This document shows positions 1-11,210 of a stretch of DNA of 64,000 bases, piece after piece. The stretch is from Gloeopeniophorella convolvens. Taxonomy: Eukaryota > Basidiomycota > Agaricomycetes > Russulales. The notes beneath the pieces were generated by a model that had not been told where the DNA came from, did not search any database, and worked only from the letters and a program-made list of their open reading frames with translations. A program made the position numbers and the translations under genes. The stretch spans positions 62,001 to 126,000 of the forward strand of contig WTXD01000021.1 in NCBI GenBank assembly GCA_022496205.1, read 5' to 3'. Numbering within the stretch: position 1 is the first letter of the stretch; the number at the start of each line of letters is the position of its first letter.

Positions 1-1
1 G

Positions 2-2120
2 GACTGGGATCGGGAGCATGAGGACCGCAGGCGCGAAGTGAAGGCTGATGCCGCCGTCCACGGTGCCCAGCCGTTCTACGTCGACCGGAGTCTTCTGAAG
101 GACGTCGTCAGAGAAAAGATGGGCTGCCAAGTCGGCCGGATTACATTCCTAAGCTCAGGTGCGCGTTGCCCTGCCCCGATCTGTTGCTATCATTAACGAT
201 GGGCGCCGGGTATGTAGGCACGTTTCATAAGGTGCCTCCCTCTGCACTTTCCGTTCATAGAAGTGTGCTGACTCCTCCCGCAGGCGTACTCCGTCACACT
301 AATTGACGGCCGCGACGTCATTGCGCGTGTCGCCCGCCGGTTCATGCCGCGACGCAAGACGGAATCCGAGGTTGCGACGATGGAGTATATCCGCACGTTC
401 ACTTCCATTCCCGTCCCGACAGTGTATTTTTACGACTCTAACCCATACAATCGGCTCGGTGGCGAATACATCATAATGTCAAAGGTGGGCGCACGCACCC
501 TCTTCTTTTTGGCAATCACGTGATCTAATTGTCCTTTCAGGCCGAAGGTATCCCGTTGTCCACCGTATATCAGTATATGCCTCACAAAAGTCTCATGGCG
601 CTGCTCAATAATCTTGCTTCAATCATCATACCTATATTTGCTCACCGGTTCTCAAGCATTGGTTCACTCTATACTGGTCCACCGACGCCAAGCCAACCTA
701 TTGCCACTCCAGTCGCGTCAATTTGGCCCTCCTCAATACCCACTCCCACCGTGACATCCGCAACATTTAACTTCTCCTCCCCTCTAACTCCGACCCCAAC
801 CGTCTCCATTCCCCGATTCCCCAGCCTTGTGTCTCCGACACACAAGTCTCCTGGAGAGTTTCATATCGGCCCCATCGTCTCATGGCCATTCTTCGGCTCG
901 AACAGGGGTGACCTCACTCATCCGACAGAGATAGACCTTGGCCCGTGGAATGCGACTCGCGCGTACCTACAAGCTTGCGTAGAGCGCGAGGTTCAGGGCG
1001 TCATTCGTGAGAACGAGGGTAAAGCCGCGCCTCATCGGCTGCATCTCGACCCGGACGAGATTCATTCGTCCCGCCATCATCATCTTCAAGCCGTCCCAGA
1101 CGATCGCAGCGACGACAGTGACGAGTGGGATATCGAGGAGAGCGAGGAAGAGTGGGATGGGCCAGGTGATATGATGTACCGCGATTACCGGCGTCAGCAG
1201 CGCAGCACATTCCTAGTCGCACATCTCAACCAGCGGGAGCAAATCGTGCGCGAAGAGATGAACAGATGGACGCGGATGATGGAGAAGCTCATTGGTTTGA
1301 TCGAGGATCCCGGAGGAAAGCACGAGCAGTTCGGCTTGGATTTACACGATCTAAACTTGGAGAACATCTTTGTCGATGGCAAGGATCATACCAAGATCGT
1401 AAGTGCCAGCTCTTCTGCGAGTCGCTATAAGGCTCACCATCATTCCAGACGTGCATTATCGATTGGGAATCCACCACCACTCGCCCTCTCTGGCAATGCG
1501 CCCATCTTCCCGCCTTCCTCCAATCCAGCCCCTTCCTCGCGCGGCACTTCCGCAGCGCGGTTAAGCACCTCGGGGATCGCTCGGCACCAGTCTCGCAGCA
1601 AAAGCCGGGCGCCACCATGCGGTCACCCCACACGAACCTCGCAGCGCTCGCCGCCGAGTGGCTCCACTACGAGGCAATCGGCGGACACCTGCGGCACGCG
1701 CACCGGTGTGCCGAGTGGGACGGGTGGGAAGAGGGCCTCGTCGAGAGCATCCTCGGGCCCATGGATCAGGAGGAAGATTGGGTCCGCGAGGCGCGCGTCA
1801 TCGCAGCCTCCACAGCGCCCGATAGCGGCAGCGACGACGACGACGTTGGCGACGCCTGCCCAAGCGTCGACGACATCCTCAAGCCTCACGGCGTGCGGCG
1901 CAAGCGCCGCCCTGTCTCGCGCGTCACGGCCGAGGAGAAGGAGCGCGAGCGCCTGCTTGCGACGACGGGCGACGAGTGCGGCGGGCGCGGGGGTGAGTTG
2001 GGGCGTAGGCTGGAGGCGCTGCTGAGCATCGATGAGGATGGAGATGGGAGCGTCCCGCGGCCGCGCGTGGCGGTCTGGGATTCGGTGCACGAGTCGGAGT
2101 ATGAGGCAGAGGCGGAGTGA
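2..2120 (+). CDS. APH-family phosphotransferase-like protein, 5' end outside window
   Basis: The protein resembles fungal aminoglycoside-phosphotransferase-like (APH, protein-kinase-fold) proteins; the real substrate of this fungal family is generally unknown. Visible landmarks are an N-lobe segment reading VTLIDGRDVIARVARRFMPR, then TESEVATMEYIRTF, NPYNRLGGEYIIMSK, the catalytic-loop motif HDLNLENIFVD near 1345-1378, and the following CIIDWE, whose Asp is the expected metal ligand. Likely exons are 2-158, 218-231, 284-484, 541-1398 and 1449-2120; the 14-nt second exon supplies the residues that link the Gly-containing loop to the next strand. A long proline/serine-rich insert (about 680-900) and an acidic stretch (about 1090-1170) separate the N-lobe from the catalytic loop. 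The C-terminal tail is charged and low in complexity. The start codon lies upstream of the window. Confidence 0.85.
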
Positions 2121-5100
2121 GGGCAATGTGTCCAGCTGATGCAGAGGGCCCTTACGCGGGCTACCTTTGATTGCCTGCCCCAGCCTATTTGGCGGAAGCC
2201 ATAGTCTCGCGGGGCGCATTTGCAATACTTGTGTATATTCCTAATAGCCGTGCGCGATGTATTTCTACGTGTACATGCTCAGTATTAATTCAACAAGTTA
2301 GCAGACACGTGGGCTACGTACTTCCTATATTGCCCTGCTTCGCGAGACGGTTGAGAAGCTGGGAAGCCGTCACGCCTGCGCTGTCAGTTATCTGAATCGG
2401 ACTGTAGGCGAGGTGTGGTGGAGTCGGAATCGGCCTGCCTGGCGCTGGAGTAGCGGTACCGACGCACTAAGGCTTATCGTTGAGGCGAACAGGCGAGGCA
2501 AGGGGGGTAATGTGTCTGGCGCGCAGGAGCAGGGGGGCCACGATCGTGCTAGGAAGCCAACCTGACGTCGGACTGCTTGGGCCTCCAATATGCGGGCCTG
2601 CCATGCCCGGGCTTCCCCGTCGGGCGCGATATGCTAGCGTTAGTACACCGGTGTCCGAGCTTGCCCGAAGCGTGTGCGGGTAGGACGTGACCAGCAGCTG
2701 CGCGCACGATGGTCTAAGGAGATGGGTGATCATACAGATAAAACCGAAACCGTAGGCCCTTTTCCACTTCTCAGGAATACAGGCCGGGGTCTCAACTGAG
2801 TGTTCGGCTTATCCATCGCGGAACGACTGTCCTCCGCGATCGGCGCAGGGGCCTACGGTTTCGGTTTTAGCTGTAATGACTTTGAACTTTGGTGCGAGTA
2901 CGCGAGCACGAGGCCGATAAATGCGAATTTGTATTCCCGGGCTTGCGGTAAATCTCCATTATATTAACGATCGCTGGGGGCAACCCAGCGACGCCGCTCA
3001 CTTATTCCAGCGCCAGCGATACGGCGGGCGCATAATCAACGTTGCCTATCGTGGCTTGCGAGCCGTGTGTTATGACACTCTCGAGAGTGACAGTGGGCTG
3101 AAGTGGGGATGACGGTGGGATGACACGTCAAGTATTATGTTGAATGTTCGCGTAATGCTAGTGCGTTGAATCAGCGAGGCGATGTGCGGCGCCCCAGTGC
3201 AGAAAGCAGAATCAAGACATACTGTGGAGACTCCTCTGCATTCCTCCAACAACGCCGAGCTAAACCTCGGTTGTTGCAGACCCGGAGTCTGCGTCTATCG
3301 TGCCTACTGTGCGCGAGCTCCGGGTGTCCCAGTACAGCGTAGGCGACGAGAACAGCAGCGAAGTTACTCATTTCGTCGCATATAGATACCTTAGCAAGGG
3401 TCTTCCAATCATCCGCGATCGTCGGGCAACATATGACCTAACCTAGCGAGGATGCGGTAGTGAACCGCATAGAATGTCTGAAGCCCCGCAGGCGATATGT
3501 TGAATCGCTTGCCAGGATGGGCATTGTACCAAAAGGTGTTGAAACGGTGGTCCGGAAGAGGTGGGTTGGGCTAGTTCTCCGCTGGGCGGTGCTGCGCCTC
3601 TCCAGATCGTTGGGGTCTGGTCGGAAAATCAGAATGCACATAGTACGGGTGGCGGCTTCCGAGGTGGAGAACGGTAAGTTGAGGAAAGCGCAACGGACTC
3701 GGGCCAGGCGCTGCCACCACCAGGCGCTCGCGTATCGCCCACGTGGTGGTCTATCCCAGTTTGGTCAATCGGAACTCTGCCTGTGGCAGATGCGATTTGT
3801 TCAGTGGGTCCTGAGCTTCGAGTGCTAGTATTTCATACTCGCTAATCTGCAGATGTGCAAATTTAACTGGACATGATTTGATATTCTGGTCAAGAATGGC
3901 TAAGCGTCCTAGTAGCATGGTAAGACATACATACGATGAATCGCGCGCCTCTTCAGCCCTAGAATTGAGATGGATGACGGTGTGTTCGTCCCCCGGGTGA
4001 AAACTCCGGTACGCGATGCCAAGATAGATTGGTGGCGCTGAGCTGCTAACCCACTTCAATGAGCCGAGCTGAGATAACATGCTTGACGGGAGGGCTGAGC
4101 GACGAGGGAGTCTGCTGACATAGGGTGGTGCGCATGCACATCCACTGGCGCGATCAGCGCTGAGCAGAATGCAATACCACTGGCTTCCAACAAGTGACTA
4201 ATAATGAAGAGCAATCAAGATTCTGTTGACCTCCATATGGATCACCCAAGCCTTCAGAACGGCGCATTACGCACAGCTTGGGTGGTGCCAACGTGTGTGC
4301 CACGGCACATCAGCGCTAATGGCACCATTAGGTTGCATGAAGAGCGATGTGGGAGGTACCGCTGGTGAAAGATAGCACGAGGCAGTGTGATGTCAATTTG
4401 CATGAGACTCCAGCAAACTGGAAAAACTCAGCTCAAACTGTTTGGAACCGCCGCATACATACAGAAAAAACGGAGCGCCACATCCCGGGGGGAGCATTGC
4501 GATCAGGTTCCAGAGCGCATGATGATGGCAGAGACATGAGCCAGCGGTAGCAGTGCCAGAACGATGATTCCGTTGCCGTTGAGAACCTTGAAGCTCATGG
4601 AAGTGCAGTATATGCATCACGACGGACACAGCGAGACCGCCGTCGCTAATTGATGCCATGGCAAAGGCCGATGGATGCGGAGGTACATGTGAATTTTTCG
4701 CCGTTAACTAGCAGCGCCCTACAGTGCCAGACGCGCTCAGGGAGTGAGAAAATATGAAAGGAACACGTCAGTCGGCTTATGCTCGACGGGCGATCACGTG
4801 GAATTGCCCATATCGCCCGGTCCGCGATCCGTGGGAGGCACGGCCGGCGGCGTTGTCGGGTTCAAAGTGAGTCTTGAACTGCCAGGCCAGTGACCTCCTA
4901 CCTCGTCCGATTTACCTCGCCCTCAGAACCATCCCTTATGGATCGGAATGCGCCACCATCATGGCACCGATTATGATCCTGGCCTTTTTTGGTTCTATTT
5001 CTACGGCCCTGGCATTTGGCCGGTACCCAACGGTACCCCGAGAAGAGGACCTGAAGAGGACCGGCTAAGCTGGGACCTTTGGAACCACATGCCGCATGCA

Positions 5101-6094
5101 CACAGCTGCGTCACCGCTCGTGCCAATTGGATTTTTTGCCAGCAGCTAACCGGGGCTGACAACGAGACCCAACTGCCCTGCCTCAAGCATAATGGTCCCG
5201 GTCAGATAAGTTAGGATAATATTGCTGTGCCTCTCGGGTTGTCATATCCAGACTAGCCAAAAGCTGCCCCTGGCACCTGGCACCTTGCAAAACGCAGTTG
5301 CCGGGCCTTTTGGAGGTCTGGCTCTCAAATGGCGAAGCGACTTAACGCCTCTTCGCGCCCCTACAGTTCGCAAAGCTCAGCGATTCTAACAAGGTTTTCT
5401 GGCGCCGAAGTTACAGCAGCCAGGCTCTGCGAAGAACTTCTTTACTCGCGTCCCGGAGTTTGCTGAGAGGTGGTCCTCGACAGGTCCTCGACGGTGTGCC
5501 CTCGGCCGGGTCCGGGGTAGCTGGAGATCAACGATTTGTCAAACCTTCGTTGGGGTTCGCCTCATGGGACAATACGACCCCGTTATGGTTTTAGTTATCC
5601 ATTGAGGTTAAAAGACGAACACGCGGCAGATTAGTCCGGGACCCATCAAGCATTAGACGCCCGAAGATGGGCCACTTCAGCGAGATTTGGACAGCCGGAG
5701 ATGCCCTCAGTGTCAGCGCGAAACTCACGGAGGGCCGTTCACCCGCCGATAGCCGCAGGATCCAGTTGCGAGGCCCGGGGGCCTTAATCCTGCTTCTCGA
5801 AGCGAAGAGGGCGGCAAGGGCCTCCCTTCGGGCTCGATCACTCTCGCTATTCCCAACTCGCTGGTCTTCCCTGTGGATAGCCTCGGCTAGTGTTGACCAT
5901 TCTCCCGTCCCAGGCACGTCACCCCATGAATTCAGTCGAAAATTAATCATCACCAGAAGAGTCGAGTGACTGCATAGCGACTGGTTTAAAACGGGCGAGT
6001 CAGTAGCGGTTTTGACTCTGAGAGCATTCGTCTCCCCGGGCCAACGACCTGCTTGTAAATCTCTGTGTACTTTATTCCCCTTACCTTCCTGCCC
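2121..6094. other. Gene-poor intergenic region of about 4 kb
   Basis: Apart from the MITE at 2735-2873 I see no convincing gene here. Open frames exist on both strands (for example around 3460-3828 and 5591-5969), but they lack recognisable motifs, introns or a clear codon pattern. The block at about 5450-5990 is open on both strands at once and could be an old transposon remnant, but nothing in it identifies a family. Confidence 0.5.
2735..2873. mobile_element. MITE (139 bp) with TA target duplication
   Basis: The two ends are inverted repeats: positions 2739-2759 are the exact reverse complement of 2849-2869, and the match extends with one mismatch to the outermost CAG/CTG. The element is flanked by TA on both sides (2733-2734 and 2874-2875), as expected for Tc1/mariner-type insertion. 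A nested inner hairpin pairs 2815-2822 with 2833-2840. There is no coding capacity. Assignment to the Tc1/mariner group is inferred from the TA flanks only. Confidence 0.8.
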
Positions 6095-8142
6095 ATGGTT
6101 TACGTCATGTCAACCGTCCCCGACGCCGGTCTCTTGGCCCTCTTCTCTGTGCGACACCTTCCTGCACACTGTGTATAACGCTGACCATCACTTTTAGACC
6201 ACACCACTATCCATCTCAAGACTGTGTGTTCTCCTTGTAGTTCTAGTACTCTCTTTGATTGCTCCCTACATCTTCCGGAAGAATCTCGTGGATAAGGATG
6301 GCCATCCCATCCCTCCTGGGCCTTTGTTCCGCTACGCCTTCCTCCGTCGCTATCCCGAGCGTGCATTGCAGGCATGGGCAAGGACTTACGGCCCGCTGTT
6401 CTCTGTCTGGATGGGAAACCAGCTCTTCGTCGTGATTTCGGATGCTCGCATCGCGAAGGACTTGCTCGTCAACAATGGCGCGACCTTTTCCAGCCGCAAG
6501 CGCTACTTCATGAAGAATCAGACGATACTTGGCGGGCGCGCGATTACAGCAACGCCGTACAACGACACCTGGTGAGTCACGCGGTCGACTCTGATTGCGA
6601 CGGGCAGCCGACACCCCGACAGGAGACAACACCGCAGAATCGCTTCTCAGCTACTCACTCCCAAGGCCATCCAGGGATATGCTTCCGTCCTTGACTACGA
6701 GGCTCACATCTTGATTCGATCGCTGTACCAAGAATCGCAGATGGGCATGATGCCTGTGAACCCAGCGCACTTTGCGGGTCGCTATGCTTTGAAGTAACTA
6801 CCTCCGTTGTTTATGGCCCACGTAAATCTGACGAGGATATCAGCAATATGTTGACCATCTCGTTCGCTACACGTACCGACTCCACGGTGGATCCCTTGAC
6901 GGAGCGCGCTCTTGCTATGGCCACGGAATTCATGGATCTCACCGGTAAGTTTGTCCTGCGCCTTCAGGTTCCGCCTGCCCTGACAGGTCTGGTTCCAGGA
7001 CCTTGGTCAAACATTGTCGACTTCATCGAGCCTCTCCAGCGGATTCCCACACGCATGCGGTCACGTGGACGCCAGCTCCATGACGGAATCATCGAAGTCT
7101 ACGGCGCCATGATCATGCGAGTGAAGGCTCGCATGGACGCAGGAGAGGATGTCCCAGACTGCCTGGTCAAGACCCTCCTCTTGACGCAGGAGGAAGAGAA
7201 ACTCGATTGGGAAGACCTGTGCATGCTTTCGGCCGTCTTCACCCTCGGGGGTGTCCACTCCGTATGGCTTCTTCTAACCCACGTTGCTTGATCCCGACTG
7301 AGCCGGACTCTCCCATTATAGACGGCGGGCGTCATACAATGGTTCCTCGCCCTCATCTCGTCCCACCCAGAAGTGCAGGCCCGCGCACACGCGGAACTCG
7401 ACGCTGTGATCGGTCGGGACTTCTGGCCGACAGCAGAAGATGAGCAACGCCTCCCATACATACGCGCAATCATCAAAGAGGTGCGCGCCCACCCACGCTT
7501 ATACTCCGCGCGCCTGGTCTGACGAACCTCTGCGTACAGGTGGAGCGTGTGCATACACCCTTCTGGATGGCGACCCCCCACTATTCCACCGAGGACTTCG
7601 TGTACAACGGGATGTTCATCCCCAAGAACACGACAGTGGTCCTCAACTGTTACGTCATGCATCATAATGAGGAAAGATATCCAGACTCGTAAGGAGTTGT
7701 CGCTTGATGCACGCGAACGTGGGCTCACGCTCAGGCTTCCCTGACAGCTTCGCATTCAACCCTGACCGCTACTTGGGTGATACGTTGACGTGTGCCGAGT
7801 CCAGCAAACTCCCGCGCGCGATAGAGCGAGACCATTGGACGTTCGGCGCAGGGTACGTGCGAGCACTCCGCCAGTCCTCCAGGTGCTGACCTTTCGCGTC
7901 CGTCACGCAGGCGCCGTATCTGTCCGGGTATCCACGTCGCGGAGCGAGAACTGTGGCTCGCGATCTCCCGGTTGTTGTGGGCGTTTGACATCCAGTCGCT
8001 GCCGGATGAACCCATATCCCTGGAGGAGTACGAGGGCGAGTCCGGGCGCACGCCACTGCCGTATCGCATCAGGTTGATCCCACGGCACGATCGTGTACAG
8101 GCGTTACTGGAGGCAGAGGGAGAGGTGACTCTGAAGTTATGA
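6095..8142 (+). CDS. Cytochrome P450 monooxygenase
   Basis: A membrane-anchored, haem-thiolate oxygenase, probably on the ER. The first exon (6095-6148, ATG chosen because it splices in phase to 6198) leads into a hydrophobic anchor (VLLVVLVLSLIAPYIF), followed by the proline-rich hinge IPPGP. Then come the C-helix W-R-Q-H-R-R (spliced across about 6571-6623), an I-helix region LGGVHSTAG spliced over an intron at 7262-7320, the K-helix ExxR as EVERVH, the PxRY-type motif FNPDRYLG, and the haem loop FGAGRRICPG, whose Cys ligates the iron. Eight or so exons give a protein of roughly 500 residues, normal for the family. The I-helix lacks the classic acid-Thr pair and reads HST. Substrate unknown. 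No partner biosynthetic genes are adjacent, so a secondary-metabolite cluster is not supported. Confidence 0.93.
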
Positions 8143-9594
8143 TTAGTACGATACTCACGATAGCCGTGCGAGCTCGACGCTCGCCTTACTCACCTAGCAC
8201 GATCTTGATTCTCACTTGTACACTAATCTCACTCTTACGTCTCGTCTGCACTATTGTGGTCCTTGCTACTCTCTGCTGCTGCACACGCACACATCATGCC
8301 CTTACCAACTAGCCCTGCTATCAACCCTATCTGAGTTTTGTCCTTGTTGATTTGCGTCAGCGCCACTGACAAGCAGCACCCTGCGCTGTCGGACTTCTCG
8401 TTTGCGGATGGCCTCGGCCACCCTTGGCTGGCCTCATGTCAGGCTCAACCACGAAAAACTTCTTGCCAATCTGATGAGTAACACCACATATCCATGCAGA
8501 CGCCCGGCGATGCCGTATGACCGATCGCCTGCAGGCAGCGGAAGAGCACTCACGTCACGTCCTGGCCCACTCTAGGGGATAATCAATTCGCCGTGTCGCA
8601 CACGTGTTGGGCACGCGTTCGCGGCCGTGGTCTGTTCGAGATGAAATATCGTGGGCCCCGAGGGCGTTGAGTGGACATCCTGACGTCTTCGCGCGTGCCG
8701 GTGCGGTCACCATGGCTAGGCTAGAGCTCTAGCCTCCAGGTAAGCTTTGCGCCTCGTGCGGTTGCCACTGCCCCACGCCTTCTGTGACATTCCGCTTGGT
8801 TACTCCGAGGTCTCGGGCTTGCGGCACCTTACAAGGTAAGTTCACTGAAAATTGCAGAGAAGAGAGCGTATATGATAGCATCAAGGTTTACGCCATGGTC
8901 ACCAAGCGTAGGGGAGAGTATTTGGTGGGAGCGGATCAATAGCGTGACATGGATGCCGAGTGGGTTCGCGATGACGATACAACCGTTGGCAGAGCTTCGA
9001 AGAGCGCAGTGATCTTCGAGCTGGGTCTTTCTGTCTAGGTTCGGAGAGCGTACTGCGGAGTGTTTCAGAACAAGATGCACAGATCATGAATGTGATATCT
9101 ACATACAAACACTAGGCGCTTTTGGGACGAGAAGTCGATGATGGTGGGAAGGTCAGCTGCATCTTACGATCCCCCATCTAATATCGCCACCACATGTACG
9201 GCGTGTCGGCAATTCTACGGTGTAGGGTATCGCGTGGTTGCACTTACACTTGAGTTTACTAAGGATAGCGAGGCATTCACAGCCCTGGCGGCTGCTGGAC
9301 CCACAATGGGGCCGTCGTGGGATGGTTCTGATAGGATGTGCGGTCCCATTCTACTGTTCTGGATTGCACAGTGTCGATCGTACGTTTTGAGACGCGAAGA
9401 CGTGGGTGCGTGACTTCAAGAGAATCGTGCTGCGCATGTGGCCGTGGCGACAAGACAGGCAACATCCACTAATGTAAGGCGCATTTGCATTTGTGATTGA
9501 GAGAAAGAAGGTGCACACATCGCATCCACCCGTGGCGCAGCAAAGCAGTGATCACCTGCTCGGATGCTGCAATCGCGCTATGCAGCTAGCGAGA
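8143..9594. other. Intergenic region, nothing recognised
   Basis: This 1.45-kb stretch lies between the 3' ends of the P450 and transaldolase-like genes, which converge. I see no coding exons, RNA gene or terminal repeats in it. Confidence 0.5.
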
Positions 9595-10966
9595 TTAAAG
9601 GCCTTCGCCGCGAAGACGCTGCTTGATTATAGATTTCAGCTGATCTTCCTTCTCAGAGAATATTCTAAGTGCATCTTGCAGCTTCCGCGCCGTCTCCTTA
9701 TCTAGAGCAAGCGCATCTCGGAGATGAGCACCCCCATCAATGAGATAGTCGACTTGACGGCCCTCAGGTGCTAGGCAATATGTAAGCGCCACGCTAGAAA
9801 TCGGGGATGGAAGCAAAAACCTGAGGCTGAAGGAGAGATCTGGAGGTCGTGATTAGCGGTCCCGGACATCACGTCGTGTAGTTCCGTTGCGGGGAGTGAG
9901 GCGAGAACATCAAGGACAGGTCCTGATAACGTAAGATGGTCGGGCTTCAGCCGAACTAGCGCAATCACCTGTTTAAAGAGGTCCACATCAGCGTCCGCAA
10001 AGATCTACCGTGGAGCGGAGGGCCCACTTCAGCTGCCGTTACGATGCTAGGCAAGTGTTAGTTGATATCGCCATGAAAGCACTTTGTAAACAACGAACCT
10101 AGCGGGCATCACGAGTGTTTCAGAGCCTATCTCACGATAGGTGCGGACGATGTTAGCGATGACCTGGGACATAGGATGGTCTCTTGCAGTGTCGGTGTAC
10201 TCCTTCCAAACGCCGGGCTCAAAGTGAACGCGAAGCTCTTTACGACATTAGCTGTCATTATGTCGTAAAAGCAATATAAACGGACCGTTGAAGTACGGCG
10301 CAATGTACAGGCACTTGGCCTGCGATGCCGCAATAGCTTGCGAGACTGAGAAGAGACACGTGCCAAGTGTCCTGATGCCAATTTTCTCCAGGTACTGGCA
10401 TGCTATGAGGGATTCAGGAGTTGCCGGGATTTTGATGCAGACCCTGTCCCTGTGAAACATGTGTCGGTCCTGTTACAGCTTGGACGACGTGCAAATCCAC
10501 TTTGCGATGCCATTCTTCTCGAAGATAGCGACCAGCCGCTTTGCATGAGCGATAGTTTTCTCGGTATTGTAGGCCGCAGATGGCGACGTCTGAGCGTGTA
10601 CGCGCCCAGTTACATACGGAAAGACGGATTTGGCTAGCAGTACGGTCTTAAGCCACAGGGTCAGTTGCAGGACTCCATAACAATGCAGGGCAAGCGGGGC
10701 GCCAGGGAGCGTACAAAATGGTCAAGGGCAAGTACTGCCGTATGCTCTTCGTCGAGAACCTCGGCGCTCTCAGCCTTTGCTGCGTGGACGGCGGCGTCCA
10801 AGACGTCCGATCGCTCCGGTCTAAGGGCCTCGAAGCAGGCGATTGCTTGGTTTGAGGTCATGTCGGAGAATTTTTCGACAGCAGGTGCGTGTGTGGCGGC
10901 GACGACGGGGTCCATGGAGTCGACATCGATGACCACAGTGGCGCGGGCAGCAGTGAGGAGAGACAT
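9595..10966 (-). CDS. Transaldolase-family enzyme
   Basis: A TIM-barrel aldolase related to transaldolase of the pentose phosphate pathway; cytosolic. The ATG at 10966 starts MSLLTAARATVVIDVDSMDP, followed by FSDMTSNQAIA. The barrel continues with FPYVTGRVHAQTSPSAAY, AHAKRLVAIFEKNGI and VCIKIPATPESLIACQYLEK, where the Lys is the likely Schiff-base residue, then IRTLGTCLFSVSQAIAA and YIAPYFN, and RVHFEPGVWKEYTDTA. It ends with a helical tail QDALRIFSEKEDQLKSIIKQ. Introns were placed by frame, e.g. one after LALDHF (about 10711) and one splitting the Lys codon before DRVCIKI. The first-strand motif (DMTSN) differs from the TTNPSL typical of canonical transaldolases, so this is probably a fungal paralogue whose activity may differ. 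It is divergent from the next gene, with 244 bp between the start codons. Confidence 0.85.
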
Positions 10967-11210
10967 GGTCGGTGGCAGAGGGCGGAGCGTGAGAGAAGCG
11001 GTGTCTCACGTCGCTTGCCACGTGTTGCGCATGAGGACGCGACTGTGTCACGTGGTGTTCGCGGTGGTGGTTGGAGTTGTCTTGTTCGATCCGTCGGCGA
11101 GTCTTATCCACAAGTCGGCGACGTCGAGCTCGCCGTTGTCCAGCGGCAAAGTTATGGAAAATAAGCCACCTTTTCCCCTTTCCTCTCGCAGCGGTCGCCG
11201 TCAGCCCGCT

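Noticed and set aside
5591..5969. Overlapping long open frames on both strands
   Set aside because: They mirror each other and show no motif, intron or family signature; composition explains them.
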